Shown: positions 25,473-38,191 of the stretch, in pieces
Layout of the letters: each line of letters starts with the position of its first letter
Position numbering within the stretch: the stretch's first letter is position 1
Source: Rhodoferax koreense
GTDB lineage: Bacteria > Pseudomonadota > Gammaproteobacteria > Burkholderiales > Burkholderiaceae_C
Length of the DNA stretch: 64,000 nt
NCBI RefSeq assembly: GCF_001955695.1
Contig: NZ_CP019236.1
Coordinates: 2,232,001-2,296,000 of the forward strand
Direction: 5' to 3'
Notes under the pieces: generated by a model
What the model saw: the letters and a program-made list of their open reading frames with translations, nothing else
Told to the model about the DNA's origin: nothing
The model's database searches: none
Position numbers and translations under genes: made by a program

Positions 25473-25620
25473 TGGTGCTTCGACAAGCTCAGCACGAACG
25501 GACGTGAAGGACGTGCCTGCCTTATTCCAGGGACACCGCGGAACGGGCTTTGCCCGGCCGCTGGTGTCGCCCCCTGCAAGGGGGTGGGCGGCTACACGCA
25601 GTGAGCCAACCTGGGGGTGT
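25473..25620. repeat. Composite dispersed repeat, copy A
   Basis: This 148-bp element begins with the REP-like core CTTCGACAAGCTCAGCACGA (25478-25497) and contains a hairpin CCCCCT-GCA-AGGGGG (25570-25584). It ends with CAACCTGGGGGTGT at the ftsB stop codon. A second copy at 43084-43274 is homologous over its whole length but carries two extra REP-core insertions. It is non-coding. Confidence 0.85.
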
Positions 25621-25898
25621 TACTTTTTACTCACGTGGACGAAGATTTCGTTGGGCTTGACCATGCCGAGTTCCATCCTGGCGCGTTCCTCGACCATCTC
25701 CAGGCCTTCCTTCAGGTCACGCACCTCGGCCGCCAGACGCTCGTTGGCCAGCTGGGCTTTGGCGTTGTTGGCTTTCTGCTGCTCCAGCTTTTGCTGCAGC
25801 TGGTTGACCTGCGGCACGCTGCCGCGGCCCAGCCAGAGCTGGGCGTGCAGCATCGCCAGCAAGGCGAGCAGGATCACCGGAACGACACGTGAGCCCAT
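25620..25898 (-). CDS. ftsB: Cell division protein FtsB
   Basis: This 92-aa bitopic protein has one N-terminal transmembrane helix (VVPVILLALLAMLHAQLWLG) and a leucine-zipper-like coiled coil (VNQLQQKLEQQKANNAKAQL...), then the conserved ARMELGMVKPNEIF segment. FtsB with FtsL and FtsQ recruits and activates the septal peptidoglycan machinery. It is the last gene of the pyrG-kdsA-DUF1330-eno operon, 20 bases after eno. Its stop codon touches the dispersed repeat. Confidence 0.94.
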   Translation of the reverse strand: MGSRVVPVILLALLAMLHAQLWLGRGSVPQVNQLQQKLEQQKANNAKAQLANERLAAEVRDLKEGLEMVEERARMELGMVKPNEIFVHVSKK

Positions 25899-25918
25899 GA
25901 GCGCCTGCTACCTGCGAG

Positions 25919-30087
<4,169 letters not shown>

Positions 30088-30114
30088 TCAATCCCAAGGA
30101 GGTGGTAAACGGAG

Positions 30115-30120
30115 ATTATA
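30115..30120 (-). promoter_or_regulatory. Likely -10 box of the pyrG operon
   Basis: On the minus strand a perfect TATAAT lies 43-48 bases upstream of the pyrG ATG. A TTGACG is present only six bases further upstream, which is too close to be its -35 element. Confidence 0.5.
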
Positions 30121-30154
30121 GGGGGCCGTCAAGGCCCTTCTTCGCAGGTAGGCT

Positions 30155-30160
30155 ACATTG
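30155..30160 (+). promoter_or_regulatory. Likely -10 box of coaBC
   Basis: TACATT ends six bases before the coaBC ATG at 30167, so transcription should begin at or next to the start codon (leaderless or nearly so). No clear -35 box. Confidence 0.4.
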
Positions 30161-30166
30161 CGGCGA

Positions 30167-31450
30167 ATGGATACGAACAATCTTCCGGCGGTGGCCGGCG
30201 ACCTCGCGGGCCGGCACATCGTGCTCGGCCTCTCCGGCGGCATCGCCTGCTACAAGTCGGCCGAGCTGTGCCGGCTGCTGATCAAGCAGGGCGCAACGGT
30301 GCAGGTGGTGATGACCGAGGCCGCCGAGCAGTTCATCACGGCCGTGACCATGCAGGCGCTGAGCCTGCGCACGGTGTACGGCTCGCAGTGGGATGCGCGC
30401 GAGCCGAACAACATGCCGCACATCAACCTCAGCCGCGAGGCCGACGCCATCCTCATCGCGCCGTGCAGTGCCGATTTCGCGGCGCGTTTGGCGCAGGGCC
30501 GCTCCGACGAGTTGCTGAGCCTGCTGTGCCTGGCGCGGCCGATCGACCAGGTGCCGCTGTTGATCGCACCCGCTATGAACCGCGAGATGTGGGCGCACCC
30601 GGCCACGCAGCGCAACCTGGCACAGCTGCAGGCCGACGGCGCGGTGCTGCTCGGCGTGGGCAGCGGCCTGCAGGCCTGCGGCGAGACCGGCGACGGCCGC
30701 ATGCTCGAGCCGGCGCAGTTGCTCGATGACCTCATCGCCTTCTTCGCGCCCAAGCCGCTCGCGGGCCAGCATGTGCTGGTCACCGCCGGACCGACCTACG
30801 AGGCCATCGACCCGGTGCGCGGCATCACCAACCTCTCGAGCGGCAAGATGGGCTTTGCCATCGCGCGCGCGGCCGTGGAAGCCGGTGCCCAGGTGACGCT
30901 GGTGGCGGGCCCGGTCGGTTTGCCGACGCCGCGTGGTGTCAAGCGCGTGGACGTGAAATCAGCACAAAACATGCTCGCAGCGGTGATGCATGCTGCGTCG
31001 GCTGCTACGGTCTTCATAGCGGCCGCAGCCGTGGCCGACTGGCGGCCCGCCAACCCGGCCGAGCAGAAGATCAAGAAGGACGGCTCGGGCCGGCCGCCCG
31101 AACTGCAATTTGTCGAGAACACCGACATCCTGGCCACCGTGGCGCAGTCGGCACGCGCGCAGAGCGGCGCCTTGTTCTGCGTCGGCTTCGCCGCCGAAAG
31201 CCAGAATCTGCTGGCCAACGCCCAGGCCAAACGCGCGCGCAAGGACGTGCCGCTGCTGGTGGGCAACATCGGCCCGGCCACTTTCGGGCAGGACGACAAT
31301 GCCTTGCTGCTGGTCGATGCCCAGGGCGCGCAGGAATTGCCGCGCGCGAGCAAACGCAGCCTGGCGCAGGCGCTGGTGGCACAAATCGCCGCGCGCCTGC
31401 ACGTCGAGCCGCCCCGGTCGCGGGCCTCGAACGCGGAGCGCGCCGCATGA
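30167..31450 (+). CDS. coaBC: Bifunctional phosphopantothenoylcysteine decarboxylase/phosphopantothenate-cysteine ligase
   Basis: This 427-aa coenzyme A biosynthesis enzyme has two domains. The CoaC flavin decarboxylase domain (about 1-185) has [15 protein letters not shown], the catalytic His in [20 protein letters not shown] and the Cys loop [15 protein letters not shown]. The CoaB ligase domain (about 190-410) has [24 protein letters not shown] and [13 protein letters not shown] 30167 was chosen; an in-frame TTG at 30158 lies inside the -10 box. The following 94-aa gene overlaps by four bases, then comes dut. Confidence 0.95.
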   Translation: MDTNNLPAVAGDLAGRHIVLGLSGGIACYKSAELCRLLIKQGATVQVVMTEAAEQFITAVTMQALSLRTVYGSQWDAREPNNMPHINLSREADAILIAPCSADFAARLAQGRSDELLSLLCLARPIDQVPLLIAPAMNREMWAHPATQRNLAQLQADGAVLLGVGSGLQACGETGDGRMLEPAQLLDDLIAFFAPKPLAGQHVLVTAGPTYEAIDPVRGITNLSSGKMGFAIARAAVEAGAQVTLVAGPVGLPTPRGVKRVDVKSAQNMLAAVMHAASAATVFIAAAAVADWRPANPAEQKIKKDGSGRPPELQFVENTDILATVAQSARAQSGALFCVGFAAESQNLLANAQAKRARKDVPLLVGNIGPATFGQDDNALLLVDAQGAQELPRASKRSLAQALVAQIAARLHVEPPRSRASNAERAA

Positions 31451-31731
31451 AGCTCTCCGCCGAAACACCGCCCGATGGCGACTTCGTGCGTTACCTCGAA
31501 GCGCTGGAGCGGAGTTCGCCGGCCTACCAGGCCCTGCGCCCGACAGTCGCCGAAGCCAACCCTGACGCCGTGCCGCGGGGCCGGCCGCGCGCCGTTGCCG
31601 CCGAGCCGCTGGCCAACCTGAAAACCGCGGCCCTGCGACAGTCGCCGGCCGTGCGCAACCTGGCCCTGCCTTTGCTGCAGCGGCTGGAGCAGGCGCTCGC
31701 GGCCGCGGCCAAGAAGCAGCAACACCGCTGA
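31447..31731 (+). CDS. Hypothetical protein between coaBC and dut
   Basis: This 94-aa protein begins [20 protein letters not shown] and overlaps the coaBC stop (ATGA), so it is translated by coupling. It looks like two helical segments, one acidic at the N-terminus and one Ala/Leu-rich at the C-terminus ([19 protein letters not shown]). No signal peptide or known domain is visible. Position and coupling suggest a real gene; function unknown. Confidence 0.72.
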   Translation: MKLSAETPPDGDFVRYLEALERSSPAYQALRPTVAEANPDAVPRGRPRAVAAEPLANLKTAALRQSPAVRNLALPLLQRLEQALAAAAKKQQHR

Positions 31732-31774
31732 CACCCAACCGATCGCCTGCGGGCGATGACTGAAAATCCGAAGC

Positions 31775-32221
31775 ATGAAAATCGACGTGAAGATCCTGGA
31801 CGCCCGCATGGCGGACCAACTACCCGCCTATGCCACACCCGGCAGCGCCGGCCTCGACCTGCGCGCCTGCCTGGACGCGCCGCTCACGCTGGCGCCCAAC
31901 GCCTGGCAGCTCGTGCCCACCGGCATCGCCATCTACCTCAAGGATCCAGGTTATGCCGCGCTGATCCTGCCGCGCTCCGGCCTGGGCCATAAGCACGGCA
32001 TCGTGCTGGGCAACCTGGTCGGGCTGATCGACAGCGACTACCAGGGCCAGTTGATGGTAAGCGCCTGGAACCGCAGCCCCACGGCCTTCACCATCGAACC
32101 GATGGAAAGGCTGGCGCAACTGGTGATCGTGCCGGTGGTGCAGGCTGAGTTCAACGTGGTCAACGAATTCGCCGCCTCGCAGCGCGGCGAGGGCGGCTAC
32201 GGTTCCACGGGCAAGGCCTGA
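31775..32221 (+). CDS. dut: Deoxyuridine 5'-triphosphate nucleotidohydrolase
   Basis: This 148-aa dUTPase hydrolyses dUTP to dUMP and pyrophosphate, keeping uracil out of DNA. All five motifs are seen: motif [36 protein letters not shown] (catalytic Asp), [12 protein letters not shown] and the Gly-rich C-terminal motif [12 protein letters not shown]. It functions as a homotrimer. It follows coaBC and a small ORF, an order conserved in many proteobacteria. The convergent neighbour begins one base after its stop. Confidence 0.96.
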   Translation: MKIDVKILDARMADQLPAYATPGSAGLDLRACLDAPLTLAPNAWQLVPTGIAIYLKDPGYAALILPRSGLGHKHGIVLGNLVGLIDSDYQGQLMVSAWNRSPTAFTIEPMERLAQLVIVPVVQAEFNVVNEFAASQRGEGGYGSTGKA

Positions 32222-32222
32222 A

Positions 32223-32978
32223 TCAGACCGCGCCCTTGGGCAGCTTGAACATGCCGGTTTCCAGGCTGGCGATGTGTGCGAGCACATCCTCGTGCGAAAC
32301 CACGTCGGCGTATTTGGCATGCATGTCGGCCAGGTTCACGGCATGGTTGGCCTGGGCGCGGTCGAAACAGCCGTCGGCGATCACGGCGACGCGGAAATTG
32401 CGGCTGAAGGCGTCGATGACTGTGGCGCGTACGCAGCCCGAGGTGGTGGTGCCGACGACGTAGACGGAGTCGCAGCCGAGCAATTGCAGATAGGCGTGCA
32501 GGTTGGTGCCGAAGAAGCCGGAGGGCTTCTGTTTCAGCACGACGATGTCCTGCGCCTGCGGTGCGATCGCGCTGACGATTTCGTTGCCGTCCGGCAAGCC
32601 CGCGCTGGCCTGCTCGACGACGGATTTGTTGGCTTCGTCGACGCGTTCGTTCTTCCAGCCCCAGCTGCCCATGTCCCATTTGTCGTCGCGCACGACGCCG
32701 GTGGTGTAGATCACCGGCAGGCCTTTGGCGCGGCAGGCCTGGGCGACCTTGTCGATGACGGGAATCGCGTCCCAGGCCACGGCGCCACAGGAGTTGGGCC
32801 AAGTCTTGATGGATTCGAGCACCGGCTCGGCCTTTTGGCCGCAGAAGGCCCAGGAGACGTCGATGACGAGGAAGGCGGGACGTTTGCCGAAGCCGCCGAC
32901 GGCGCCGAAGCCGGAGGCCTTGAAGACTTCGCGGTCACGCTCGGTGAGAAAAGGGGTCCAGAGTTCGCTGTGGTCCAT
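32223..32978 (-). CDS. Isochorismatase-family amidohydrolase (copy 1)
   Basis: This 251-aa cysteine hydrolase has the family triad: Asp in FLVIDVSWAF, Lys in VLKQKPSGFFGTNL and Cys in GTTTSGCVRATVIDAF. The length and the extra N-terminal segment match the N-carbamoylsarcosine amidase/maleamate amidohydrolase branch more than isochorismatase itself. These enzymes cleave C-N bonds of small amides. It is a paralogue of the next gene upstream (33012-33773), the last of a minus-strand catabolic-looking cluster. Actual substrate unknown. Confidence 0.88.
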   Translation of the reverse strand: MDHSELWTPFLTERDREVFKASGFGAVGGFGKRPAFLVIDVSWAFCGQKAEPVLESIKTWPNSCGAVAWDAIPVIDKVAQACRAKGLPVIYTTGVVRDDKWDMGSWGWKNERVDEANKSVVEQASAGLPDGNEIVSAIAPQAQDIVVLKQKPSGFFGTNLHAYLQLLGCDSVYVVGTTTSGCVRATVIDAFSRNFRVAVIADGCFDRAQANHAVNLADMHAKYADVVSHEDVLAHIASLETGMFKLPKGAV

Positions 32979-33011
32979 GGTGTTGCCTTGTTGGGGGTGG
33001 CGGGCTGGTGT

Positions 33012-33773
33012 TCAGTACCAGACGGTGTTGGTGTCGATGCCTTCGCCGGTAGGCAGGTCGAACTGGCCTTCGGGATAACTGGCCAGATGGTCCAGCACCT
33101 GATTCGAATGCAGCACGTTGGCGTATTTGGCGTTCATGTCGCACAGGTTGATGGCGTGGCTGGCCTGGGAGCGGTCGAAGCAGGCGTCTTCGACCACGGT
33201 GCTGCGGAAATTCAGCGAGAAGGCATCGAGCACGGTGGCGCGCACACAGCCCGAAGTGGTGGTGCCGGTGACGATGATGGAGTCGCAGCCGAGCAGTTGC
33301 AGATAGCTTTCCAGCGGCGTGCCGTAGAAGCCGGACGGCTTCTCCTTGCGCAGCACCAGGTCGCGCGGGCCAGGCTTGATCTCCTCGACGATGGTGTTGC
33401 CGTCCAGGCCGAGTGCGGTCTTGGGCGGGGCTTCCTTGCGGCGGCCGTTCTTCCAGGCCCAGGAGCCGGCCGTCCAGCCGTCGGCGCGGCTGGTGCCGGT
33501 GGTGTAGATGACGGGAATGCCCTTGGCGCGGCTGACCTCGATGAGCTTTTGCAGCACGGGCATGGCCTCCCAGCCGTCCTCGCCGCAGGCGGTGCGCCAC
33601 TTCTTGATGGATTCGAGAATCGGCATGGGCTCCTCGCCGGCGAAGGCGTAGCTCACGTCGATGACCAGCAGCGCCGGGCGCTTGCCCCAGGCAGCGAGGG
33701 CACCGTAGCCGGAGGCCTTGAATACGGCCTTGTCCTGTTCGGTCAGAAATTTGTCCCAGATGCGTTCAGTCAT
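33012..33773 (-). CDS. Isochorismatase-family amidohydrolase (copy 2)
   Basis: This 253-aa paralogue of the preceding entry has the same triad residues (LLVIDVSYAF, VLRKEKPSGFYGTPL, GTTTSGCVRATVLDAF). The two copies are similar along their entire length but clearly diverged, so they may have different substrates or form a mixed enzyme. Only 33 bases separate them. An MFS gene lies 54 bases upstream on the same strand. Confidence 0.88.
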   Translation of the reverse strand: MTERIWDKFLTEQDKAVFKASGYGALAAWGKRPALLVIDVSYAFAGEEPMPILESIKKWRTACGEDGWEAMPVLQKLIEVSRAKGIPVIYTTGTSRADGWTAGSWAWKNGRRKEAPPKTALGLDGNTIVEEIKPGPRDLVLRKEKPSGFYGTPLESYLQLLGCDSIIVTGTTTSGCVRATVLDAFSLNFRSTVVEDACFDRSQASHAINLCDMNAKYANVLHSNQVLDHLASYPEGQFDLPTGEGIDTNTVWY

Positions 33774-33827
33774 TGGAGGCTTTCGTTGAGTTGAGGAGGA
33801 GGGAAGGGGCGAAGGGGATTGGGAAAG

Positions 33828-35105
33828 TCAGGGCGCGGCCGTGGCGCTGGCGGTTCGTGCCGTGCGTTGCATGGCCCATGCGAAGGCCAGCGCTGCGAGT
33901 GCGACGAGGGCGGCGTTGACCATCAGCGCGCTGCCATGGCCGGTGCGCAAAAGCTGGATGACGCCGCCGAGGAAGACCGGCCCGCAGACGAAGCCGAGGT
34001 CGCCGCCGAAACGCAGCGCGCCCATGGTCGCGCCGAACTGACCGCCCGGTGCATGGTTGGCGGCATGGGCCGCCACGGCCGGCGCGACGAAGCTACCGGC
34101 GATGCCCAACAGCGCCGTGCCCAGCCAGAAAACGGGCACCGTGGGCGCCGTCGCCACCGTGACCAGTGCGCCGGCAGTCAGGGCCGAGGAGGCCAGGATG
34201 ATGCGGGCGTTGCCGAAGCGGTCGCCAAGTGTGCCGACCCAGGGCAGCACCAGCAGGTTGATGAGCGAAGAAAGTGCGAGCGCAGCGCCGATCTGGCTCG
34301 CGCTCAGGCCGAAGCGGCTGCTGCCGAGCAGCGGCAGCACCGTCCACTGCCCGCCGGAGCGCGAGAAGAAGATGGCGAAGTTGACCGCGAAGAGCATCAG
34401 CAACGGCAGCATGGAGATGACCGCGACCAGCGCGCCGAGACCGTGGGCCGAAGCACGCACTGCGGGGTGTGTGATTTGTGGGTGGGGATGTCGGCCGTGC
34501 GTCTCGGGCATGCGCAGCAGCACATAGGCCGCGGTGCCCAGTGCGATGGCGGCTGAAATCCAGAAGGTGAAGCGCGGGCCCCACAGGTCGGCGCTCACGC
34601 CGCCGATGGCCGGGCCGAGGCCGCCACCGGTCAGCACGGCGGCCTGGTACAGCGCCATGACGCGGCCGCGCGTGGCGGGCGTGGAGATGTCGGCGCAGAC
34701 GATGGCGGCCACCGTCATGTAGATGCCGGAGCCGATGCCCTGCACGAAACGGAACGCCACGAGCGTATCGAAGTCGTGGGTCAATGCGGCGCCGACCGAC
34801 GCGATGCCGGCGGCGAGCGGCCCGAGCCATAGCCACAGGCGCCGGCCCTGTTTTTCGGCGAGCAAGCCCGCGGGAATGTCGGCCAGCAGGCGGCCGATGC
34901 CGAAGACGGTGATGACGAAGCCGATGGCGATCTCGCTGACGCCGAAGGAGCTGGCGTAGAGGGAGAGCATGGGTGCCATCGCGCCGTTCATGACCATGTG
35001 GCCGGCGACGCTCAGCATGACGACCACGAGGGCCGGCTGCGCGCGCAGGATCTGGCGGTAGGTGGTGGCGCTGGGGTCTGGTGGTACGGAAAAGCTGGAC
35101 GGCAT
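33828..35105 (-). CDS. MFS transporter (cluster with amidohydrolases)
   Basis: This 425-aa membrane protein has twelve predicted helices and the major facilitator loop motif (ADIPAGLLAEKQGRRLWLW between helices 2 and 3). The closest type is the drug/solute proton antiporter group. It sits between the amidohydrolase pair and the ABC importer genes, so it may move the same compound or a product (inference). The substrate cannot be told. Confidence 0.88.
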   Translation of the reverse strand: MPSSFSVPPDPSATTYRQILRAQPALVVVMLSVAGHMVMNGAMAPMLSLYASSFGVSEIAIGFVITVFGIGRLLADIPAGLLAEKQGRRLWLWLGPLAAGIASVGAALTHDFDTLVAFRFVQGIGSGIYMTVAAIVCADISTPATRGRVMALYQAAVLTGGGLGPAIGGVSADLWGPRFTFWISAAIALGTAAYVLLRMPETHGRHPHPQITHPAVRASAHGLGALVAVISMLPLLMLFAVNFAIFFSRSGGQWTVLPLLGSSRFGLSASQIGAALALSSLINLLVLPWVGTLGDRFGNARIILASSALTAGALVTVATAPTVPVFWLGTALLGIAGSFVAPAVAAHAANHAPGGQFGATMGALRFGGDLGFVCGPVFLGGVIQLLRTGHGSALMVNAALVALAALAFAWAMQRTARTASATAAP

Positions 35106-35239
35106 GCTGGGACGTTTGGGCGTGGCGGGGCCTTGCCGCCCCGGTGGGGCCGCAAGGGAAAGGAGGGGTCAGGGGCAGATGGGCAGGCGCGGATGACCGA
35201 CTTGGTCAGCGCGCCTGCCTGCGGCTCATGCGGGCGCGT

Positions 35240-36241
35240 TCAGCTCACGAAGCGCATGTCGATGATCTCGGTGTAGGCGACATCGGTCTTCAGGATGTTG
35301 GCCGCGCGCACGACCTTGGAGCCGGTGGTCCAGGCGCCAGGGGCGATCCTGCCGTCCTTGCTCCAGATGCTGTCGGCGAACGAGCGGTCGATGGTGGCCT
35401 TCATGTCGTCCAGGGCCATGGTGGGGAATTCCTTTTTGGCGATTTCGGCCGCCATGGCCGGGTTGGCATAGGTGGCCTTCAGGCCTTTGACAACGGCGCG
35501 CACGAAGCCGGCGACGACCTGCGGTTCGGTGTCGATGGACTCCTTGCGCACGTTCAGGGTGGAGTAGGCGTAGTCGCCGAGCTCCATCGGGATGTTGAAG
35601 AAGGGTTCGTCCCACAGGCCTTCGCGCACGCCGCGCGTGAGCAGCGGCTCGGTCACTACGGCCACGTCAGCAGCGCCGGCCTTGATGGCGGCCAGGCCCG
35701 CGGCGACACTGAGTTCCTGCAATTCGACATCCGTGGCCTGCAGGCCCCATTCCTTGATCAGGTAACGCGTGATGGAATTGGGTGTGCCGCCATAGAAGCC
35801 GGTCGCGATGCGCTTGCCCTTCATGTAGGCGCCGTAGTTCTTGTCCTTGGGGCTTGTGCCCTTGCGCGCAACGAGGTAGACGTTGCCACGATTCACCACG
35901 TTGACGACCGCACGCAGCTCGGCACCCTTGGCCTTGGCGAAGGCGTTGTGTTCCGGGCCGCCGATGAAGGCGAAGGCCTGCTTGGTCAGCACGGCGTTGG
36001 TATGGCCGGAGCCGCTTTCCACGGTGAGGACCTTCAGGTTGATCTTCTCTTCGGTGAAGTAGCCCTGGTTGAGCGCCACGTAGAGCGGCAGGTAACCGGT
36101 GGAGTGGACGGGCTCGGCCACGACGAGCTCGGTCATGCCGGACTGGGCGCGGGCCAGGCCCGGCAGGGCGACGGCGGCGGCCAGGCCCAGTGAGCCTCCG
36201 AGCGTGTGCTGAGCGAAACGGCGGCGGCTGATGTTGTGCAT
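35240..36241 (-). CDS. ABC transporter substrate-binding protein (NMT1/SsuA-type)
   Basis: This 333-aa periplasmic protein has a twin-arginine-type signal (SRRRFAQHTLGG, cleavage near ARAQ). The mature domain has the NMT1/THI5-like pattern (HSTGYLPLYVALNQGYFTEE, GGTPNSITRYLIKEWG, ADVAVVTEPL). Related proteins bind nitrate, taurine, alkanesulfonates, thiamine precursors or aromatic acids. It belongs with the permease and ATPase genes 63 and about 1,000 bases upstream. The substrate is unknown. Confidence 0.9.
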   Translation of the reverse strand: MHNISRRRFAQHTLGGSLGLAAAVALPGLARAQSGMTELVVAEPVHSTGYLPLYVALNQGYFTEEKINLKVLTVESGSGHTNAVLTKQAFAFIGGPEHNAFAKAKGAELRAVVNVVNRGNVYLVARKGTSPKDKNYGAYMKGKRIATGFYGGTPNSITRYLIKEWGLQATDVELQELSVAAGLAAIKAGAADVAVVTEPLLTRGVREGLWDEPFFNIPMELGDYAYSTLNVRKESIDTEPQVVAGFVRAVVKGLKATYANPAMAAEIAKKEFPTMALDDMKATIDRSFADSIWSKDGRIAPGAWTTGSKVVRAANILKTDVAYTEIIDMRFVS

Positions 36242-36303
36242 GGTGATGTTCCTGGAAGGTGATGAGATGGCGAAAGGAAAGGTCGCAGGGATGGCGTTCG
36301 GCT

Positions 36304-37209
36304 TCAGCGCTTGACGTGTTTGAGCAGCACCTTTTCGAGCCACGACACGGCGAGGTACATGGCGATCGAAAGGCACGACAACACCAGTACGGCGACCCAG
36401 ACGAGGGCGATCTCGTAGGTCTGGCCGGCGTACAGAATGGCGCGGCCCAGGCCGTGTTGCGAGGAGATGAATTCGCCGACGATGGCGCCAGTCAGCGCCA
36501 GGCCGATGTTCACGCGCAGCACCGAGATGCCCCAGGGCAGCACGGACGGCACGACGACGTTGCGAAACACCTGCCAACGCGAGGCGCCCATGGAATACAT
36601 CAGCCGCGTGAGGTCCGCATCGACCGACTTCACGCCGGAAAAGGTGGTCAAGGTGGAGACGACGACAGTCAGTGCCACGGCGATGGCGATCTTGGACGAT
36701 ACGCCGATGCCGAACATCAGGATGATCAGCGGCGCCAGCGCCAGCTTGGGTATGGACTCGAAGCAGATGATGTAGGGCTGCGCGAAGTTGGCGTAGTTGC
36801 GCGACCACCAGAAGGACAGGCCGATCAGGCTGCCGGCGCTGGTGCCGAGGACGAAGCCGACGATGGCAGCGCGGAAGGTGAACCAGATGTCGGTCCAGGC
36901 GTCGCCAGCGGTGAAGAAGATCTTCAGCATGGCGTAGATGTCGGTGGGCTTGGACCAGAAAAACGGGTCCAGCCATTTCTGGATGGTGGCCAGTTCCCAG
37001 AAGCCGAGCGCAGCCACCAGCGTGACGAGCTGGAGCGCGACGGAAAACCAGGCCGGCCAGACCCGCTCGGCCGGCAGCTTGCGCAGCCTGATCTGAGCCA
37101 TCTTCGGTTTGGGCGGGGGCTGATGCTGCGGCGCGGAGGCAAGCTTGGGCGGGGCGGGGACGGCCGCGTGGGCACCGACGGCGAGCAGTGAGGGGTCAGC
37201 AACATTCAT
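36304..37209 (-). CDS. ABC transporter permease
   Basis: This 301-aa inner-membrane permease has about six helices after a Pro-rich, charged cytoplasmic N-terminus. It carries the BPD_transp_1 EAA-type loop (MGASRWQVFRNVVVPSVLP) that contacts the ATPase. It belongs to the SsuC/TauC group and pairs with the ATPase 62 bases upstream and the binding protein 62 bases downstream. Confidence 0.92.
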   Translation of the reverse strand: MNVADPSLLAVGAHAAVPAPPKLASAPQHQPPPKPKMAQIRLRKLPAERVWPAWFSVALQLVTLVAALGFWELATIQKWLDPFFWSKPTDIYAMLKIFFTAGDAWTDIWFTFRAAIVGFVLGTSAGSLIGLSFWWSRNYANFAQPYIICFESIPKLALAPLIILMFGIGVSSKIAIAVALTVVVSTLTTFSGVKSVDADLTRLMYSMGASRWQVFRNVVVPSVLPWGISVLRVNIGLALTGAIVGEFISSQHGLGRAILYAGQTYEIALVWVAVLVLSCLSIAMYLAVSWLEKVLLKHVKR

Positions 37210-37271
37210 GGCGATGAGATACCTTGGAGTTTGTGGAGCGCGCGTCTTCGATGAGGTCGGCCGCGGGCGGC

Positions 37272-38063
37272 TCAGTGCGACTGAACCTCGGCCTCATCCT
37301 CGAAGTGGCCGAGCAGATTGAGGCATTCGGACTTCATCTCGCGGAAATCGCGGCTCAGCGTGATCGAGCGCGGGCGTGGCCGCTCGATGGGCACGTTGAG
37401 ATGCGAGATCACCCGGCCCGGGCGGGCGGCCATCACGTAGATCTCGTCGGAGAGATAGACGGCTTCTTCCACGTCGTGCGTGACGAAGATCACCGTCTTC
37501 TGGAAGTCCTGCCAGATCTGCAGCAGCCATTCCTGCATGTGGGAACGGGTCTGCGCGTCGAGCGCGCCAAAAGGTTCGTCGAGCAGGATCACGTCGCTGT
37601 CGAACAACAGGGTGCGCAACAGCGCGGCCCGCTGGCGCATACCGCCCGACAACGTGCCGGGATAGGCGTCGGCAAAGCCGCCGAGGCCGTATTTCTCGAG
37701 GAAGGGCATGGCGTAGTTCCTGGCCTCTTTGCGCGCGACGCCGCGCACCTCCAGCCCGAGCACGATGTTGTCGATCACGGTGCGCCAGGGGAACAGCAGG
37801 TCTTTCTGCAGCATGTAGCCAACCGCACCGACCATGCCGGTGGATTCGCGGCCGTTGATGATGACCTCGCCATCGGACGGCTGCTGCAAGCCGGCGACGA
37901 TATTGAAGATGGTGCTTTTGCCGCAGCCCGAGGGGCCGATCAGGCTGATGAATTTGCCGGCCTCGATCCGTATCGTGACCTTTTCGAGCGCGGTGAAGAT
38001 GCCGCCATCCGGCCGGGGAAACTGCTGCGAAACGCCGCTGAGTTCGACTTTGATCTGTGCCAC
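37272..38063 (-). CDS. ABC transporter ATP-binding protein (SsuB/TauB-type)
   Basis: This 263-aa nucleotide-binding subunit has Walker A GPSGCGKSTI, Q-loop MLQKDLLFPW, signature LSGGMRQRAAL, Walker B DVILLDEPFGALD and the switch His in FVTHDVEEA. The GTG at 38063 was chosen because GGAG lies just upstream and the resulting length is typical. Longer in-frame starts at 38102 and 38129 have no ribosome-binding site. It is the first gene of the ABC operon after the LysR regulator. Confidence 0.91.
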   Translation of the reverse strand: MAQIKVELSGVSQQFPRPDGGIFTALEKVTIRIEAGKFISLIGPSGCGKSTIFNIVAGLQQPSDGEVIINGRESTGMVGAVGYMLQKDLLFPWRTVIDNIVLGLEVRGVARKEARNYAMPFLEKYGLGGFADAYPGTLSGGMRQRAALLRTLLFDSDVILLDEPFGALDAQTRSHMQEWLLQIWQDFQKTVIFVTHDVEEAVYLSDEIYVMAARPGRVISHLNVPIERPRPRSITLSRDFREMKSECLNLLGHFEDEAEVQSH

Positions 38064-38191
38064 ACCATCTCCGAAGAATGAGTCTGCACCGGTGTCCCGC
38101 ATGGGTTCATGCGGTCTCGCACCGGGCATGGCTTCATCGTAGGCAGGGGCTCTTGGCGCGGCAACGCTCGAAAATGTATAGGCTCAATTCA

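Noticed and set aside
30120..30135. TTGACG as a -35 box for pyrG
   Set aside because: Only six bases separate it from TATAAT; a functional promoter needs about 17.
30158..30160. TTG as the coaBC start
   Set aside because: It lies inside the probable -10 box; ATG 30167 gives a normal length and N-terminus.
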